A DNA stretch of 64,000 bases from Sciurus carolinensis (lineage: Eukaryota > Chordata > Mammalia > Rodentia > Sciuridae): positions 49,971,156 through 50,035,155 of the forward strand of contig NC_062224.1 of NCBI RefSeq assembly GCF_902686445.1. Direction: 5' to 3'. A program made the translations under genes and the position numbers. This document shows positions 20,946-31,999 of this stretch, piece after piece; within the stretch, counting starts at the first letter, position 1, and every line of letters starts with the position of its first letter. The notes under the pieces are model-generated. The model searched no databases and was not told where the DNA came from. It saw only the letters and a program-made list of their open reading frames with translations.

Positions 20946-22301
20946 TCCAGCACTTTGCACTGTACTCAGTATATTTGGTGTATTAAGGTATTGATTTATT
21001 GCTTCCTGGCTCTGGGAAGAACTTTATAGAGCACAGACCTTGTCTCAGTGCTCACATCTGGTCAGAGAAGAATTAATGGTAAGCTTTTAGCAAACTACCA
21101 TACAACAGAAAATGGCCCCACATCAAAGGGTACGGTGCTAACAATGTGTGGGGAAGAATCCAGAGGAGTGAGATCTAGAGTTCCAATCAAGAGAGAGTCT
21201 GTGGAAGGCAATGACATGGAGCCATTTTGAAGAGTGCATATAATTAAGATTGGGAGGGAAGGGAAAGAACTTCTGGGCTGGGAGCAGGCGGAGGAGAGAG
21301 TGTGAAGGGAGAGAAGTTAGACTGAGTCAGGGTGAGAATCCAGGATCAGAGTTGCAGAGGAACAATACTGGCTCAGAGTTTGGGACCAGATGAGGGAAGA
21401 CATTGCAAATGCTTTTGCAAGGAGCTGGCTTGGAGCACTGCACTTAGGAGTCTCTCTTCTTGGAAGGGACTGGTGTAATTAATGCCTGTGGGGCTTGGGA
21501 AGTTTAATCTGGAAGTGAAATGCAGGGTGCATTGGGGAGACCAGAGGGAGAAAGGTGATGTAGAGTCAATTGCGTGGGTTTGGATGGTGGGGTCGAGGCA
21601 GCCTGGGAGGAGAGGGTTGATTTCTAGGAACATTCTGAAGGGAGAATCATCAGGACTGTGTGATGGATTGGTGATGGGCGACCATGCACAGGGAAGAGAC
21701 GGCTGGGGACTGCAGAGTGCTGGCAGCCCTGTCTGTAGGGAGTGTCACATACATGACAACAGTGGGGTGGGAGATACAATTTGAAGAATAGGTTGTGGTT
21801 CACTTAGCACCTCCACATCAAAGGTGCTGAGGTTCAATGGGACTTGCCAGCAGAGATGCTGATGGGCAGTTGGGGGTACAGGCTGAGTCAGGTTGGGGAA
21901 TTAAATTTAGGGTGGCGTGGGGTAGGTCTAAGAGTGACACTAGGAACACAGAAATACCAAAGAGAGACTGAAGAGAGGAAAGAACAGAGGCCAAGAAGCC
22001 TGGGAGAGGGCCTTTCAATGGTGCTGGTTAAAAAGAAGTCCTATGACCTTATATTACAAGATGGCATTCTTACAAGATCAGTGTTACCTTGACATTGGAA
22101 TTAATTCATCTCACATTGAATGTACCATGTATCTCCTTGAAGCTGTGTGGGAGTGTTTTTGTTTTTATTTTTTTTCCCAGATGCAGCTTAACGCTGTCCC
22201 ATTAGATGACAGCACTTTCTCACAGACCTCTTTAGGGCACTGTTGAGCTAGGAACATACATGTAAAAACTGTTACTGAATGTCACAGAGTAGCTGTATGT
22301 C
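20946..22301 (+). other. FRMD4A intron, purine-rich, weakly L2-like
   Basis: Purine-rich text at 21240-21720 resembles antisense L2 (for example GGTTGATTTCTAGG) but cannot be aligned by eye. No gene recognised. Confidence 0.35.
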
Positions 22302-22357
22302 TCGTGTGTGTGTGTGTGTGTATGTGTGTGTGTGTCTGTGTCTGTGTATGTGCACGC
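22302..22357 (+). repeat. (TG)n microsatellite, interrupted
   Basis: TG repeats broken by TATG and TCTG units. Confidence 0.95.
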
Positions 22358-22939
22358 TCGCATGTGTGTGAGGGAGGAGGCAGGAGAAGAGAGAGATGCA
22401 GTTTTTATTGCTGAATTTAAAAACACCCCCCACCCTTGGTGACTTCAAAAACTGACTAGTTATGCTCCCCAACTCTATGCTTTAGGAGTTCCAGCAGGCA
22501 CAGTGGTAATGGCTTTTCTCTGCCCCATACTGAAGACAGCTGGAAGAGTCAGTAGCTGGGGTGACTTGGTAGCTGGAGTCTGGAATCTTCTGAAGGCATC
22601 TACTACATACACATGTCTGATGAGGAGTACTGCTGTCTACTGGCCCACAGCTGGTTCTGTTGACTACAGCACTGACTAGGGCCTCTTTATGTAGCCTGGG
22701 CTTCCTTATAACATGGCAACTTCCAGATAGTTGGATGTACACAGTGGTGCGGGGTCCAAAATTGAGCATCTGAATGATTTCTGTGATGCAGTCTCAGAAG
22801 TCACATAAATTTGTTCCTGCATTTTCTTGGCTGCAAACACGTCACTAAGGCTATTTCCAAGGGACGATGATATAGACCACCTCTGGAGGAAAGTGCACAA
22901 TTCTGACATGTCTAAAACTGCCCCAACCTATGTTCATTC
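22358..22939 (+). other. FRMD4A intron, unassigned
   Basis: No recognised gene or repeat. Minus-strand ORFs of 95 and 67 codons overlap and show no family features. Confidence 0.35.
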
Positions 22940-23065
22940 TGTGTATCTTGATTTCATGCTTCTTGAAGGGTCTTTTACTTTCTGAATTACTCACAACCTG
23001 TCTATGGGGCCCGGCTTTGAGGAAGGATTTTATTAATATTGGTTGAATGATAGGTGGATATCTGA
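22940..23065 (+). mobile_element. L2 3' end remnant, sense
   Basis: CATGCTTCTTGAAGGGTC and TTATTAATATTGGTTGAATG resemble the last part of L2 (AGCTCCTTGAGGGCAG ... TTGTTGAATGAATG). Diverged. Confidence 0.45.
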
Positions 23066-24165
23066 GATGACATTTTTTTCAGCTACTTGTCTTTTGAGTT
23101 TACAGATCTTCATCCATGCTTTGAACATTGGAGGTCACACATGTTCCGTGCCATGCTGGGCCTCCAGAGAACACCAGTGTGCGAATGAATCATGAGGAAA
23201 CCCCTGATTTGCCTGCCCAGTGACCTCTCAATTCCCTGGGTTTAGTTCTCACTGATGCATGGAAGCTGATAAAGCAATAGTGTTGCTTCCTTTACACACT
23301 TGGTATTTGGACTAATAACTTGTTTTTGTGTTTCTATTGCCCTTGTGTCAAAGTAAAAGAAGGGAGATAGCTTGGGTATTAAGACTAAAACACGTTTTTT
23401 TTTTTTTTTTTTTTTTCTTCTGAGGAGTGAGAGTATAATTGAGCCATAATGAACGTGGCCAAGGTCATTTCCCAGGAATTAATGAACAAGAGAATGTGTG
23501 CATGGCCTGAGGCTGAGTCTTTGGTTGTTAACCTGGTCGGTCATTAATACTGGCCAGGATGCTTTTCAAGAGACCTTTACAACTCACGCCATATGCTGCT
23601 ACATTTGGGAAACAAGAACATTACCTGTGTCAACAGCTATTTGTTTTCTCTGCATTCTCCATGATTACAGGAGGAGGCAGCCTTTTTAGTCCTCATTCCA
23701 AAGGGCACGAAGCAACAAGGGCAAGATGAGTGGAGCTGAGAGCCTAGGAAGTGCATGTCCTCTTCCATTCAGTGATTTTTTTTTTTTTTTTTTTTTAATG
23801 GTGAAGAATGCTCTAAATTCAGACTGGTATTGGGACAGGGCAATCAGTAATCTGATTTTCCATGTAAAATTTGTGAAAAAAAATCATCATTAAAATCTTA
23901 ATTTATTGACTGTTTCGACTGACTTCTTTCTCCCCAAGGAGTAAGCACTCTTTCTTCCATTTCTTTCCTTTCCTTTTCTGTCTCTTTCCTCCCCTCCTCT
24001 CTTCTCTCTTCCCTTTTAAAACAGTTTATGGAGAATGTCAGTCAGAGGCATTGGGGTCAGTACTTTGAGGATTTAGTTGAAAAGGTCAACGAACAGACAA
24101 ACAATTCCAATACAGTGAGGTAAATGTTACAGCAGAGAAATAGTCAAGGTGCTATAGAGCACAGG
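23066..24165 (+). other. FRMD4A intron with two isolated poly(T) runs
   Basis: T-runs lie at about 23395-23416 and 23774-23796 without a SINE body beside them. A CT-rich stretch lies at 23925-24015. No gene recognised. Confidence 0.45.
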
Positions 24166-24620
24166 TGCATAGCTCAGGGGCCTCTAAAGTGGCACTGGAG
24201 TTTATGAGACATTTTGGAGGAGTTCGGTGAGTTTGGAGGTGGGAGAGGCAGGTGATGGTGTTGAATAACTCCAGGTACAGGCAACAGTCGACACACATGC
24301 AAAGGAGAGAAGTGCATGTCCCAGCAACTGTGTGGCATTCTGGTATAGGGAAGGTGACAGGGAATGGAGGAGAAAAAGCCCCAAATCTGGCTGGAGGCAT
24401 CACAGAATCCCTTCTGAATACATGGTAAGAAGTTTGAATTTGATCTTGAATTTTATGAAGAGTCATTAATGATTTTAAGCAGGGAAGGACATGTTGAGGG
24501 TTGAGATATACAGATCACTCAGGAAATAACATGGAGGATGGATTGAAAGACGCCGTGAACTGGAGGGGAGAGGATAAGAATGCAGAAGGCATCTAATTGA
24601 GCCATAGGCTTGACTTGAAC
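24166..24620 (-). mobile_element. L2 LINE, antisense
   Basis: AAGAAGTTTGAATTTGATCTTG, then TTTTAAGCAGGGAAGGACATG and AGGAAATAACATGGAGGATGG match antisense L2 (the 'actttggattttat ... gagcagaggagtgacatg' region). Confidence 0.65.
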
Positions 24621-24999
24621 TGATGCCAAGCCAGTGAGAGCAGAGGAGAGTGTAGTTTCATAAGGTCCAATGGGAGACACAGTGCAAGAGATAAAAGTGG
24701 TTCATAGTGGCTCCCATTACTAACTGGAATAAATACTTGCTCTGACAGGCTTTAAAATAGAATTCTTGAGTTCAGGCGCTAAGTCCACAGGTGGAGCGGT
24801 TTCCAGGCTCTGGCTGTGGCTCTACCCTCACTCACCCCCATCCCCTTAGCCTTTGGGTTCTGCTCTTGTCATGAGCTGTCTTCTGTCTGGCTTCCCTCAT
24901 GAGGTCCCAAGATAGTTGCCGGTAGCAACCGTTCAACATGCTTCCTTGTTCAAATCCAGGGGGAGACAAGAAACATCTCTCCCCCAAACTGGAACAATA
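24621..24999 (+). other. FRMD4A intron, unassigned
   Basis: No recognised gene or repeat. Confidence 0.35.
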
Positions 25000-25266
25000 A
25001 ATTCTTCATTTTCTTACAACTCTTTGGGCTGGGAAATCCAAGATTGAGGAGCTGGCCGCTGGCGAAGGCCTTCTTGCTTTATCATCCCATGCAGAAGGCA
25101 GAAAGGCAAGAGAGAGCAAGGTGGGGCTGAACAGTCTTCATATAAGGCACCAGTCCCACCTACAAGGGTGACCCAATCACTCTTAAAGGACCCATCTCCT
25201 AATACTGTCACAGTGGCAATTAAATTTCAACATGAGTTTTGGAGCACATGAGCATCCAAACAGTAG
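25000..25266 (-). mobile_element. MaLR (MST/MLT1-like) LTR fragment, antisense
   Basis: Contains CTGGGAAATCCAAGATTGAG, GAAGGCCTTCTTGCTTTATC, CCATCTCCTAATACTGTCAC and AACATGAGTTTTGGAGCAC in the order of an inverted MaLR LTR. Confidence 0.7.
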
Positions 25267-25482
25267 GTACTAGAAAAGAGATCTGGGATCACCATGCTTG
25301 GCTTGGGTGTATCAGTATTTGGTCCTGAAGCTGGAAATGGAGTCAGTTCCCACTGTCTCACATTAAAGGTAGGAAGGAGACAGTGTGGTTGCTACACAGG
25401 CAGCCAACATGTCTGCTACTAGGGCCCAGAGAAGGACATCCAGCCCACCAGGAGAACTGGGGGGAAGGGAGGTCAGGGTGTG

Positions 25483-25597
25483 GATTGTAAATTTCTTAAA
25501 AGCAGAGACTACATCTGCTTCACCATTGATTTTAGCTCTTAGCTAAGGACCTGCACATAGTAAGTGCTCAGAAACGTTTGTCAACTGAGTAAAGGCA
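25483..25597 (+). mobile_element. L2 3' end, sense
   Basis: GGATTGTAAATTTCTTAAAA, then CAGAGACTACATCTGCTTC, CCTGCACATAGTAAGTGCTC and AAACGTTTGTCAACTGAGTA follow the canonical L2 3' terminus. Confidence 0.85.
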
Positions 25598-25599
25598 TC

Positions 25600-26720
25600 A
25601 GGAAGAGGTGGTATCTGAACTTGATGGCACAGATCAAGTGATGAAGTAGAGGAAGAATTTCAGGCAGAGTTAAAATATCAGCAAAAACTAAGAATCATAC
25701 AGTTGCTTGAGACATTTCAGAAAAGTCAAGAAGTTGAGTTGCTGGAGCAAAAATAAGGAGCAGAGGACACAGCTAGAAAGGTGAGGAGGGATTGCACTCT
25801 GCTAAAGAGCTTGATCCCTGTCCTGTAAATTATGAAATGAAGACATTGGAAGTGTTTTAAGGAAGAGCATAGGATAGTCCTGTTTGCATTTTGACACTCT
25901 GCTGATGGTGGGTAGAAAACTGATGGTGGGCAGGACAGGAAGGAAATGGTGGAATCTGCAGTTGATTAGTTTTCATGGTCTATATGAGGCAGAGGGAGGA
26001 GTCAAGATGACTCCAGGTCTTTGTGTTGGATGGGCAAGGAGGTGGAGATTGCAGGAAAATAGCTTGTGAAAAACTAATGGAACCCTGGTTTGGAACATGT
26101 TCGTCTCCGGGGCTTGGGTGGCATTCTATCTGAGGTGGTTAGCTGTGGCTGGGTGTATGTGTGTGAAGCTGAGGAAGCTTTCTAGACTAGACATGCAGCT
26201 TAAGGGTCTCCAGAATCCAGGTGAGGGTTAGAAAAAACGAGAAAGGACAAAAACCAACTGCAGAGTGGAGACTGGGGAAGTTGTGAGCCATGGTTGAGCA
26301 CTGAAGGAGAGAGAGTGGAAAGAGAGCCCATCCAAGAGGAAACACAGATAAACGAAAGGAGAGGTAGTAGGAGGTCAAGGAGAGTGTAATATCTTACATG
26401 AAAAGGGAGTAGAGACTTTGAATAAAGACAAAAACAGAGTGTCAAGACTTAAGTGCAGCAAAGGGATTTAGGAAACTAAAAGCTGAAAAATACTTACTGG
26501 ATTTTCCAATCAGTACAACAGGATGACCTTAAAGATGAGATGCTTTGTGCATGTGGCAGACTCAGGAGCCAGGCGGCAAGTGAATGAAGAGGAAGTAGGA
26601 GGTGAATAAGTAAACAGAAGACCGAGGAGATGGAGTTGGGGGGGACATTAGATGAGTCTGAGGAATAGGAGGAAACAAGGGAGGGATTTTAGAAACGGGG
26701 AAACTGTAAGCACAGTTGCA
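25600..26720 (-). mobile_element. L2 LINE, antisense, long degenerate copy
   Basis: Antisense L2 landmarks in order: TTTTAAGGAAGAGCATAGGA, GGAGTCAAGATGACTCCAGG, GAACATGTTCGTCTCCGG, then AAGGAGAGTGTAATATCTTAC. It points the opposite way to the L2 3' end just before it, so these are two separate insertions. Confidence 0.7.
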
Positions 26721-27974
26721 GATGCAAGGAAAGAGGTTCATCCACAGAGAGATGAGCAGTGTGAATGGGATGGGGTGTTGGCAGTGCATCACCCTCATTG
26801 ACCCAAGAAGGCTGCAGTGGCTCCAAGCATCATGTCTATTGCACCTGGTCAAAAAGCAGAAAGAATAGTAAAGAGGGCTCTCCATATGTCTCTTTATTTC
26901 TTAAAAAAAGAGTAAAATCTCTTCAGGAAGCTCCTGAGGACATGACTGCTTATTTTTTATGGGCCAGAACAGGGTCATTTATATTACATGTTGCAGGTTG
27001 CTCTCCCAGCCCCCTGTCACAACCCCTCTGCAGAATTCTTTCCTAAGTTATAGAGACAGGGGATCTAAACATGCATCTCCTAGACTCTCTTGAGAGCTTC
27101 CATAGGTGGTCTGACTCTCCCATGCACACTCATGATGCCAAACTCAGAGGGGTAAAGTAGGCAACTCCAAGTAGCAGGAACAGATTGGATTTTCCTGCAA
27201 GCAAAGTGGAAAGATATTAGTTTTTTTTTAATCGGATCTTGGGTGTGCCCATATCTTGTCTCTGATGTCAGAGGTGGTAATTCAGTGACAGTAGTGACTT
27301 ATCTGCTCTATCAGTCCTGAGGCGTGGTTGGGCATTTTTCTTCATTGTCTGGTTTCCCACATATTCCTAAAAGTTCTACTATCTGGTAATAAATCCCTGT
27401 CTGTTTAAACTAATTAGAGTGGATATCGTCTCCCTTGAACAGTGAACAGGACAAAAGGCCACTGTGACCAAAATGGAAGCTGGGAAAGGGAAGCCACAGT
27501 TTTAGGATCCTCCAGTAGGGCGAGGAGTACGTTAACAGAAGACACCTGTAGATTAGTGTGGATGTAAATAGAACTTCAAGGGCTTTCTTCTAGTTGGTAC
27601 ATGAGTCTTTTAGGGGAACCTCAAAATGTAAAAATACAGCCATCATTCTGTGAAAGTGATGTCCTGAAGAGCTGTCAGCCCAAAACCGAAGCCCATTTCA
27701 CCTCTACTGTCACTGCTGACCTGCCTCAAAAGCACCAGTCAGACCCACCCTTCCAAATCTGAGCGATGACAGTTACAAGATAATTGTGATCTAGATCTGA
27801 TGAACAAAATGAAGGAAAACGAAAGACAGTGACCTTGGATATAAGTATTATAATTTCAATTATGATTATGTGGACAAACAGATAATACAGCCAGGATGTT
27901 TTGCAACTCTTCCCAGATCTTTTGGATATAAATCCTTTCACTTGCTAATATTGTGTCTTTTACTTTAAAAATAA
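26721..27974 (+). other. FRMD4A intron, unassigned
   Basis: No recognised gene or repeat. A 107-codon minus ORF overlaps the end of the L2 and is not considered real. Confidence 0.4.
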
Positions 27975-28320
27975 AATACTTTATGGTTAAAAATATTTGA
28001 AAATACACAGGGGTATATTATGAAAATAGGTTTGCCTCCCACTCCAGATAGCTTCTTGTGTATCCTTTCAAAAACACTCTACACATATGCAAATCTTTCC
28101 TTGTCAGTTCCTATAGCAGTACCTCATTCTTCCTAAAGGCTGCACAATATTATATTACGTGAATGACTCATAATGTATTTAATCAATCCCTTATTGATGG
28201 ACATTAGGCAACGTTCAATATTTTATAATTCTAAACTGTCTTCAGTGAACATTCATGTGCATATATCTTCGTTCAGATAGCTGCAGTCCTAGATGGACAA
28301 TGCAGGATCAAGAGTTTATC
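27975..28320 (-). mobile_element. Old L1M 3' region, antisense
   Basis: TAGCTTCTTGTGTATCCTTTC, AGTACCTCATTCTTCCTAAAG and CCTTATTGATGGACATTAGG follow the order of a known antisense L1M block. Confidence 0.75.
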
Positions 28321-28799
28321 TTCTTAATTTTTTTATAGGTCTTGTTTAATTACTATTTTCAAAAAGGCCCCATGCAAATTTGTTTTATTTTAATTCTATG
28401 TTCAAAGCTCTAGTTAAATAAAGAGCCAATTCTAATCTGCTGGTAGGAAGTACAGGGACTATAGGAAAAGTGAGCTATTCTCCAAAGGGTATTTAGAATC
28501 TTACTGTATAAACAATTACAGCATTAAATGTCTGCAAAATTCAAGTGGCAAATGAGCAGTGAATATCAATTACACATCTGCTGCATCTCAAAGGCAGATG
28601 GCCTTTTAATTTTATATCCCAAGAATTATACCCAAATTTCATTCCCTTTCTCAGAGCGCTCCCTCTTTTTGTTTTCACTGAGAAAATAGATTATTACACT
28701 TTTCAAATATCAAATTAATTTTAACCTAAAGCCCAAAAGAAGCTATCTTGCACATCTTACTAAGCAGATCTCTAGGATTGGGATTTAATTCATGAATAC
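28321..28799 (+). other. Repeat-free AT-rich block, possible conserved non-coding element
   Basis: Contains an octamer-type ATGCAAAT near 28373 and several TTAAT/TAATT homeodomain cores. No repeat was recognised. Regulatory function is only inferred from texture. Confidence 0.3.
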
Positions 28800-29260
28800 A
28801 CATTGAGCCCTGATAACTCTTTCACACCAGGAGCTCCATATAAGAAGATTTTAAGACATGATCCCTACCTTCAGTGACCTTACAGTCTAGGTTGAGAAAT
28901 CAACATATAAAACTTTAATGGCAAAATGACAAATCATGAGGAGTCTCTAAGTGCCATGCTGTGTAATTTAACTACTTCTGCTTGGAAATTCAAAGAAGGA
29001 AGAGAAAGCTTTTTGTGGGAGTGGTCAGGGACTTTTAGTCCACAGAAGGGCATTGATTTGACTTTGTGGGGCAAGGGGAAAATAGAAAAGCATGAGGAAG
29101 CAAGAGATGGCTGCCAGGAGCAAAGGAAAGTGAGCAAGGCCTGGGCTGAGGTTTGAGTAACACTGAAGGGGAGAGTGTGTGTGTGCTGATGTCAGTTTGG
29201 GTGGGTGGGGTGGGAGCACAGCATACAGGGCCTCGCTTGGTAGGAATAATACAGGAAATA
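28800..29260 (-). mobile_element. L2-like LINE 3' region, antisense
   Basis: GACATGATCCCTACCTTCAG and GACCTTACAGTCTAGGTTGAG match antisense L2 ('gatccctgccctcatggagcttacagtctag'). The remainder to 29260 is purine-rich and L2-like. The 129-codon minus ORF ending at 29025 is most likely by-product. Confidence 0.55.
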
Positions 29261-29504
29261 ATGAGTATGATACTCTGAACAGGGTGTTTGGGGGATAGGA
29301 GGCGTAGCGTATATGCAGGAAGGTCCTATAGAACCAAAATGGCCCATGTTCTGGCTTGGAATTGGAAACTTCTTTGTGTTCCATATACAAAACATGAACC
29401 TTATTATGTTGCAAAGATTTGTGACTTTATCTAAAGTCGTTGGGTCTGTAGTTGTTGAGATACTATGTTCCAGGACCTGCGTAGGTGCCCAACAAGCATT
29501 CTTC

Positions 29505-29900
29505 TGACACCGTCCAGCGGAGTCAATTTGGTGCGGGAGACAAACGAGTAGCGAGGCTCTTGAATTTGAAAGGGTTTATTGTAGATTCAGGAAACCCAGG
29601 AACCCTGGCGCTGGAGAAGAGCCAGTTTATATCCCCTCCAGGAGGCGAAGGGTAGGGCTGTCGCCAATTATGCGAAGATTAGGCGAGGAGCTAGATGTCC
29701 GAGCAGGCATGATTAGGAGCACTCGGGAACACATGCGCACGCACGCATTGTGTGCGTGGACTTAATTGAATACGGCCAATGACAAATCACCTGGGTGTGC
29801 TTATGTTAATCAACCTCCTCACCTCCGATGTGATCAAAACAACCTCTGGCTGGCTGCCAGGCGCCATCTTGGCGTAGTCCATATGGCATAGCCCCCAGCA
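29505..29900 (-). mobile_element. ERVK (class II, IAP-like) solo LTR, antisense, 6-bp TSD
   Basis: A 396-bp unit starting TGACACCG and ending CCCCCAGCA on the + strand, that is TG...CA on its own strand. The 6-mer ttcttc flanks it exactly (29499-29504 and 29901-29906), as expected for class II integrases. On the minus strand it has a TATAAA at 29631-29626, an AATAAA at 29580-29575, and an AAGATGGCGCC (YY1-like) motif near 29872-29862. It keeps more than 15 CpGs, far above its surroundings. No internal viral genes are attached, so it is the product of LTR-LTR recombination. It may act as an alternative antisense promoter; this is inferred. Confidence 0.88.
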
Positions 29901-30225
29901 TTCTTCAACTAAGACTGTAGTGGAAATGGTGGGAGGAACCCAAAATTGGGGAGAAAGTGGGAGGCTCTTTCAGAATTTTAGGTGAACAGTCACACAGGGC
30001 TGTGCTTGTGGTGTGCTGGTGGAAGGGGACACCTCAGGTGGAATTCGAGTTTTCAAGCCAGAAACCAAAGGCATGGTGTCATGTGAGAAAAGGGGAGGGG
30101 AGAATGATTAAAGCAATCCAATGATTACTGAGGGTCCATTGTGTTCCTAGAAGGTGCCAGAGGGGTGTGGAAAGTTGTCCAAGAGAACTACTTCAGTCAG
30201 AGAGTCACAGTGTGGGTGAATTTAG
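29901..30225 (+). other. FRMD4A intron, unassigned
   Basis: Purine-rich; no gene or repeat recognised. Confidence 0.35.
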
Positions 30226-30930
30226 CGCATAAAGAAAAGTATGACAAGGATGAATAGGGATAGCCCAAGAGAGGTAGACATAAACCATGTGTTACAGATA
30301 TTCAAAAAAGAAACTGGGGAGTCAGGATGACATCGGAGGTGGTGGGCCTCAAGGATGCATTGGAGTGCAACTTGCATGTTTGGAGGAGCAGGACTGGGGA
30401 ATGACATTCCAGCACAGAGTTGAGAAAGGATGAAGGACATCACAGGGTGCTGGAAGAACAGTGCTGAGAGTTGAGACAGTTGGAATACAGGGAGAGTGAA
30501 GGAGATGGGGAGGAAGTTAGGACCAAATGAATCTTCTTTCAGTTTTTGAATTCTATGCTGAGGAGTTTGTTTTAAAATGGAAAAAACAACCCACAAGACA
30601 GGCTACAGATTCTTGAGCAGGAAGTCAGATAATGAGAGGGCTTTACTGTGAAGGGGAAATGGTGGTGGGCCAACCAGTTAGGAAATGATTGTAGGGGTTT
30701 GGGAGATGTAAGGAATCTGAATGGTGAAAGTCTTGCACCCTCCATTACGTGTGGAACCTGGAGAAGGACCAGGACTGGGGAGGTTTTAAATCTAGCTTGG
30801 TAGAGCCTTAATGACTGTGGACTTGGATTTGTTGAGGGCTTCTTAGAACTTGGACAACCATCTTGAAATTCAACTTCTAGGACCTTATTCTCTGAGATTT
30901 GAATTCTCTGCTTCTGGGATAGCTCCATAA
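30226..30930 (-). mobile_element. L2 LINE, antisense
   Basis: GGGGAATGACATTCCAGCAC, TCAGTTTTTGAATTCTATGC and AAGTCAGATAATGAGAGGGC keep antisense L2 order. Minus-strand ORFs of 118-124 codons lie here. They are decayed L2 reading frames or chance, not genes. Confidence 0.55.
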
Positions 30931-31506
30931 ATGTACAAACTTTTTAATTTATTTTTTAAATTAGTGCATAGATATGAAAATTAAAAAAAAAAAAATTCCA
31001 GATAATTCTGTGACCCAAAGATGGCATGTTGAGAAATTCTCTGCCCCTAACATTTTTATCTGTGAACTGACTGAGGTTTGAATCTAGGCTTGCATTAAAG
31101 TACTCCCTCCATATTTCCACCCCAGGAGGAAGGAAATGGAGGAAAAGGCAAATTCCAGAGAGGAAAATCTACCAAATCCTTGAATAACTCTTCCCATACA
31201 TAAAAATCCATGCATCTGCTGAATGGATTTTCATGGTTCTCTGCAAGAGTAGCTATGGCCTAGAGAGGATGCCATGCAGGATGAGTGATCTATGGGTTAC
31301 TTAATGGTTCATCTTTTCAATTTTTGTGAAAATAAATCAACTATTTTCTTCCCTCCCAAGTGATTTTGTCAATACCCTGAGATTATGGGGTGGTTCCAAT
31401 TAACAAAAAAAAAAAAAAAAAAAAGCAGTTTCCTCATAAGCAGGGGCAATGACCAAGAACCTACTTTTCATTCAAGCTGGAACATTTTTGAATAATGCAC
31501 ATGTTC
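30931..31506 (+). other. FRMD4A intron with A-runs
   Basis: A-runs at 30983-30995 and about 31402-31423 without a recognisable SINE body. No gene. Confidence 0.45.
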
Positions 31507-31704
31507 TAGCTAGGCATGGTGGTGCATACATGTAATCCCAGCAAATCAGGAGGCCAAGACAGGAGGATTACAAATTCAAGGCCAGTCTCAACAATTTAGT
31601 GAGACTCTAAGCAATTTAGTGAAACCCTTTCTCAAAATAATAAACAAAAAGGGCAGGGGACGTGACTCAGTGGATATGCACCCTTGGGTTCAATTCCCAA
31701 TATT

Positions 31705-31705
<1 letters not shown>
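31507..31705 (+). mobile_element. Composite B1-dID SINE, sense
   Basis: CTAGGCATGGTGGTGCATAC, GTAATCCCAGCAAATCAGG, then CGTGACTCAGTGGATATGC and TTGGGTTCAATTCCC. Its A-tail has become the AAT microsatellite that follows. Confidence 0.93.

Positions 31706-31751
<46 letters not shown>
31706..31751 (+). repeat. (AAT)n microsatellite in a SINE tail
   Basis: About 15 AAT units directly after the ID part of the SINE, a usual origin for such repeats. Confidence 0.95.
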
Positions 31752-31753
<2 letters not shown>

Positions 31754-31792
31754 AGCAAGGTGTTAAACCTGACTCCTTAAAGAGTTACAGTA

Positions 31793-31985
31793 GGCTGAGC
31801 GTGGTGTAGTCTCAGTAGCTCCGGAGGCTGAGTCAGGAGGATCTCAGGTTCAAAACCAGGCTCAGTAAAAATGAGGCACTAAGCAACTCAGTGAGAGGCT
31901 GTCTCTAAATAAAATACAATATAGGGCTGGGGACATGGCTCAGTGGTCCAGTGTCCCTGAGTTCAATCCCTGGTACCCCCCAAAA
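31793..31985 (+). mobile_element. Composite B1-dID SINE, sense, 14-bp TSD
   Basis: GGCTGAGCGTGGTGTAGTCTC through GGCTCAGTGGTCCAGTGTCC and TTCAATCCCTGGTAC. AAAGAGTTACAGTA flanks it at 31779-31792 and 31986-31999. Confidence 0.95.
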
Positions 31986-31999
31986 AAAGAGTTACAGTA

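Noticed and set aside
30222..30928. Pair of 118-124 codon minus ORFs suggesting a gene
   Set aside because: They fall in L2 antisense sequence, so the frames are relics of the LINE, not a host gene.
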